A stretch of 64,000 bases of DNA from Hyphochytrium catenoides. Taxonomy: Eukaryota; Sar; Hyphochytriomycetes; Hyphochytriales; Hyphochytriaceae. Positions 63,701 to 64,000 of this stretch are shown here, piece after piece (position 1 is the stretch's first letter; every line of letters begins with the position of its first letter). The stretch spans positions 36,556-100,555 of the forward strand of contig FLMG01000540.1 of the NCBI GenBank assembly GCA_900088475.1, written 5' to 3'. Made by a program: the position numbers and the translations under genes. The notes beneath the pieces are model-generated. The model had not been told where the DNA came from and ran no database searches. It worked only from the letters and a program-made list of their open reading frames with translations.

Positions 63701-64000
63701 AGGCTTTGTAGTCTTTATTTGAGGCAACGCATTGGGCCTTCATGAACCCTTGCTTGCCGCTACTGCCTTCGAATTGTGAGGACCTAGTCGCTTTTGGCTA
63801 ACAGTTGTCTGTGTGAACTGATGTAGAGGATTGATGGGAGAAGAGATCGCGCATCTCTATTCTAACAGGGCTGCTGCCTACATGATGGATAAGAAGTTTT
63901 CAAGGGGCATCTCCGATTGCGACGCAGCCATAACCGCCTTTCCTAGATTTGAGAAGGTAACATAGGACGATAGGCGCATGGGACAGCGGCGAAAGAGTCA
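60712..64000 (+). CDS. Disordered S/P/T-rich protein with C-terminal TPR repeats (3' end beyond window)
   Basis: Exons 60712-61615, 61689-61736, 61815-61871, 61939-61995, 62119-62654, 62774-62960 and 63095-63165 chain in phase. Two TPR-coding exons follow (about 63528-63620 and about 63825-63957), and the gene runs off the right edge. The first about 530 residues are low-complexity S, P, T, G and N, with phenylalanines spaced as in disordered scaffolds. A repeated short motif P-V-E-x-M-R-x-L occurs in exons 3 and 4. Exon 6 is acidic (E-E-D-I-P-E-K-E-E-A-D-V-K-E-E-D). Exon 7 carries C-K-A-C. The TPR motifs are G-L-Y-R-E-D-K-F-K-E-A-A-L-M-Y-S-R-A-L and L-Y-S-N-R-A-A-A-Y-M-M-D-K-K-F. TPRs bind protein partners such as Hsp70/Hsp90. 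The exon or exons at 63357-63500 are unresolved. Confidence 0.75.

Overview
This is a window of nuclear DNA from a unicellular eukaryote. Genes lie on both strands and most are cut by many short GT-AG introns, commonly 55-170 nt. I rebuilt the exon chains by hand from splice sites, reading phase and conserved family residues. Two runs of N (2950-2999 and 14691-14738) mark a draft assembly. The lineage cannot be fixed from sequence alone. A protein with three starch-binding CBM20 modules, a DUF4795 (flagellum-associated) coiled-coil protein, a conventional kinesin-1 and a complete COPI/ARF/ESCRT/SCF/USP set together fit a free-living, probably flagellated protist.

Layout. 0.1-1.6 kb: CBM20 protein (+). 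1.9-8.6 kb: coatomer beta' (-), 21 exons, with a long RE-rich helical insert. 9.8-12.0 kb: DUF4795 protein (+). 12.3-15.4 kb: unidentified helix-plus-beta protein (-). 16.3-17.1 kb: organellar ribosomal protein uL24 (+). 17.5-23.7 kb: kinesin-1 heavy chain (-). 24.9-26.6 kb: acidic protein with an organelle-type N-terminus (+). 26.8-28.1 kb: PH-domain protein (-). 28.5-36.4 kb: Sec7 ARF-GEF with an N-terminal MABP domain (-). 38.5-39.4 kb: Mog1 (+). 40.8-41.8 kb: phosphoserine phosphatase (+). 41.8-43.8 kb: SKP1-like protein with a long tail (-). 46.5-47.8 kb: ESCRT-III VPS2/CHMP2 (+). 48.2-49.5 kb: DUF1336/EDR2-type protein (-). 49.7-50.0 kb: small basic protein (+). 50.7-51.6 kb: intronless NAD(P)-binding protein with a signal peptide (-). 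52.3-59.6 kb: USP48-type deubiquitinase (-). 60.7 kb to the right edge: disordered protein with a TPR region (+), cut by the window. The stretches 36.4-38.5, 39.4-40.8 and 43.8-46.5 kb have no gene I can defend.

The genes do not form an operon or biosynthetic cluster. By chance or by chromosomal context, however, many act on one theme. COPI coat (COPB2), ARF activation (Sec7 GEF), ESCRT-III (VPS2), microtubule transport (kinesin-1) and phosphoinositide- or lipid-type binding (PH, DUF1336) are membrane-traffic functions. SKP1 and USP48 are opposing arms of ubiquitin control. The most unusual observations are domain-level: a MABP-DCB-HUS-Sec7 fusion, a long single-helix-like insert in beta'-COP, a VPS2 with an N-myristoylation-type start, and the unidentified protein at 12.3-15.4 kb.
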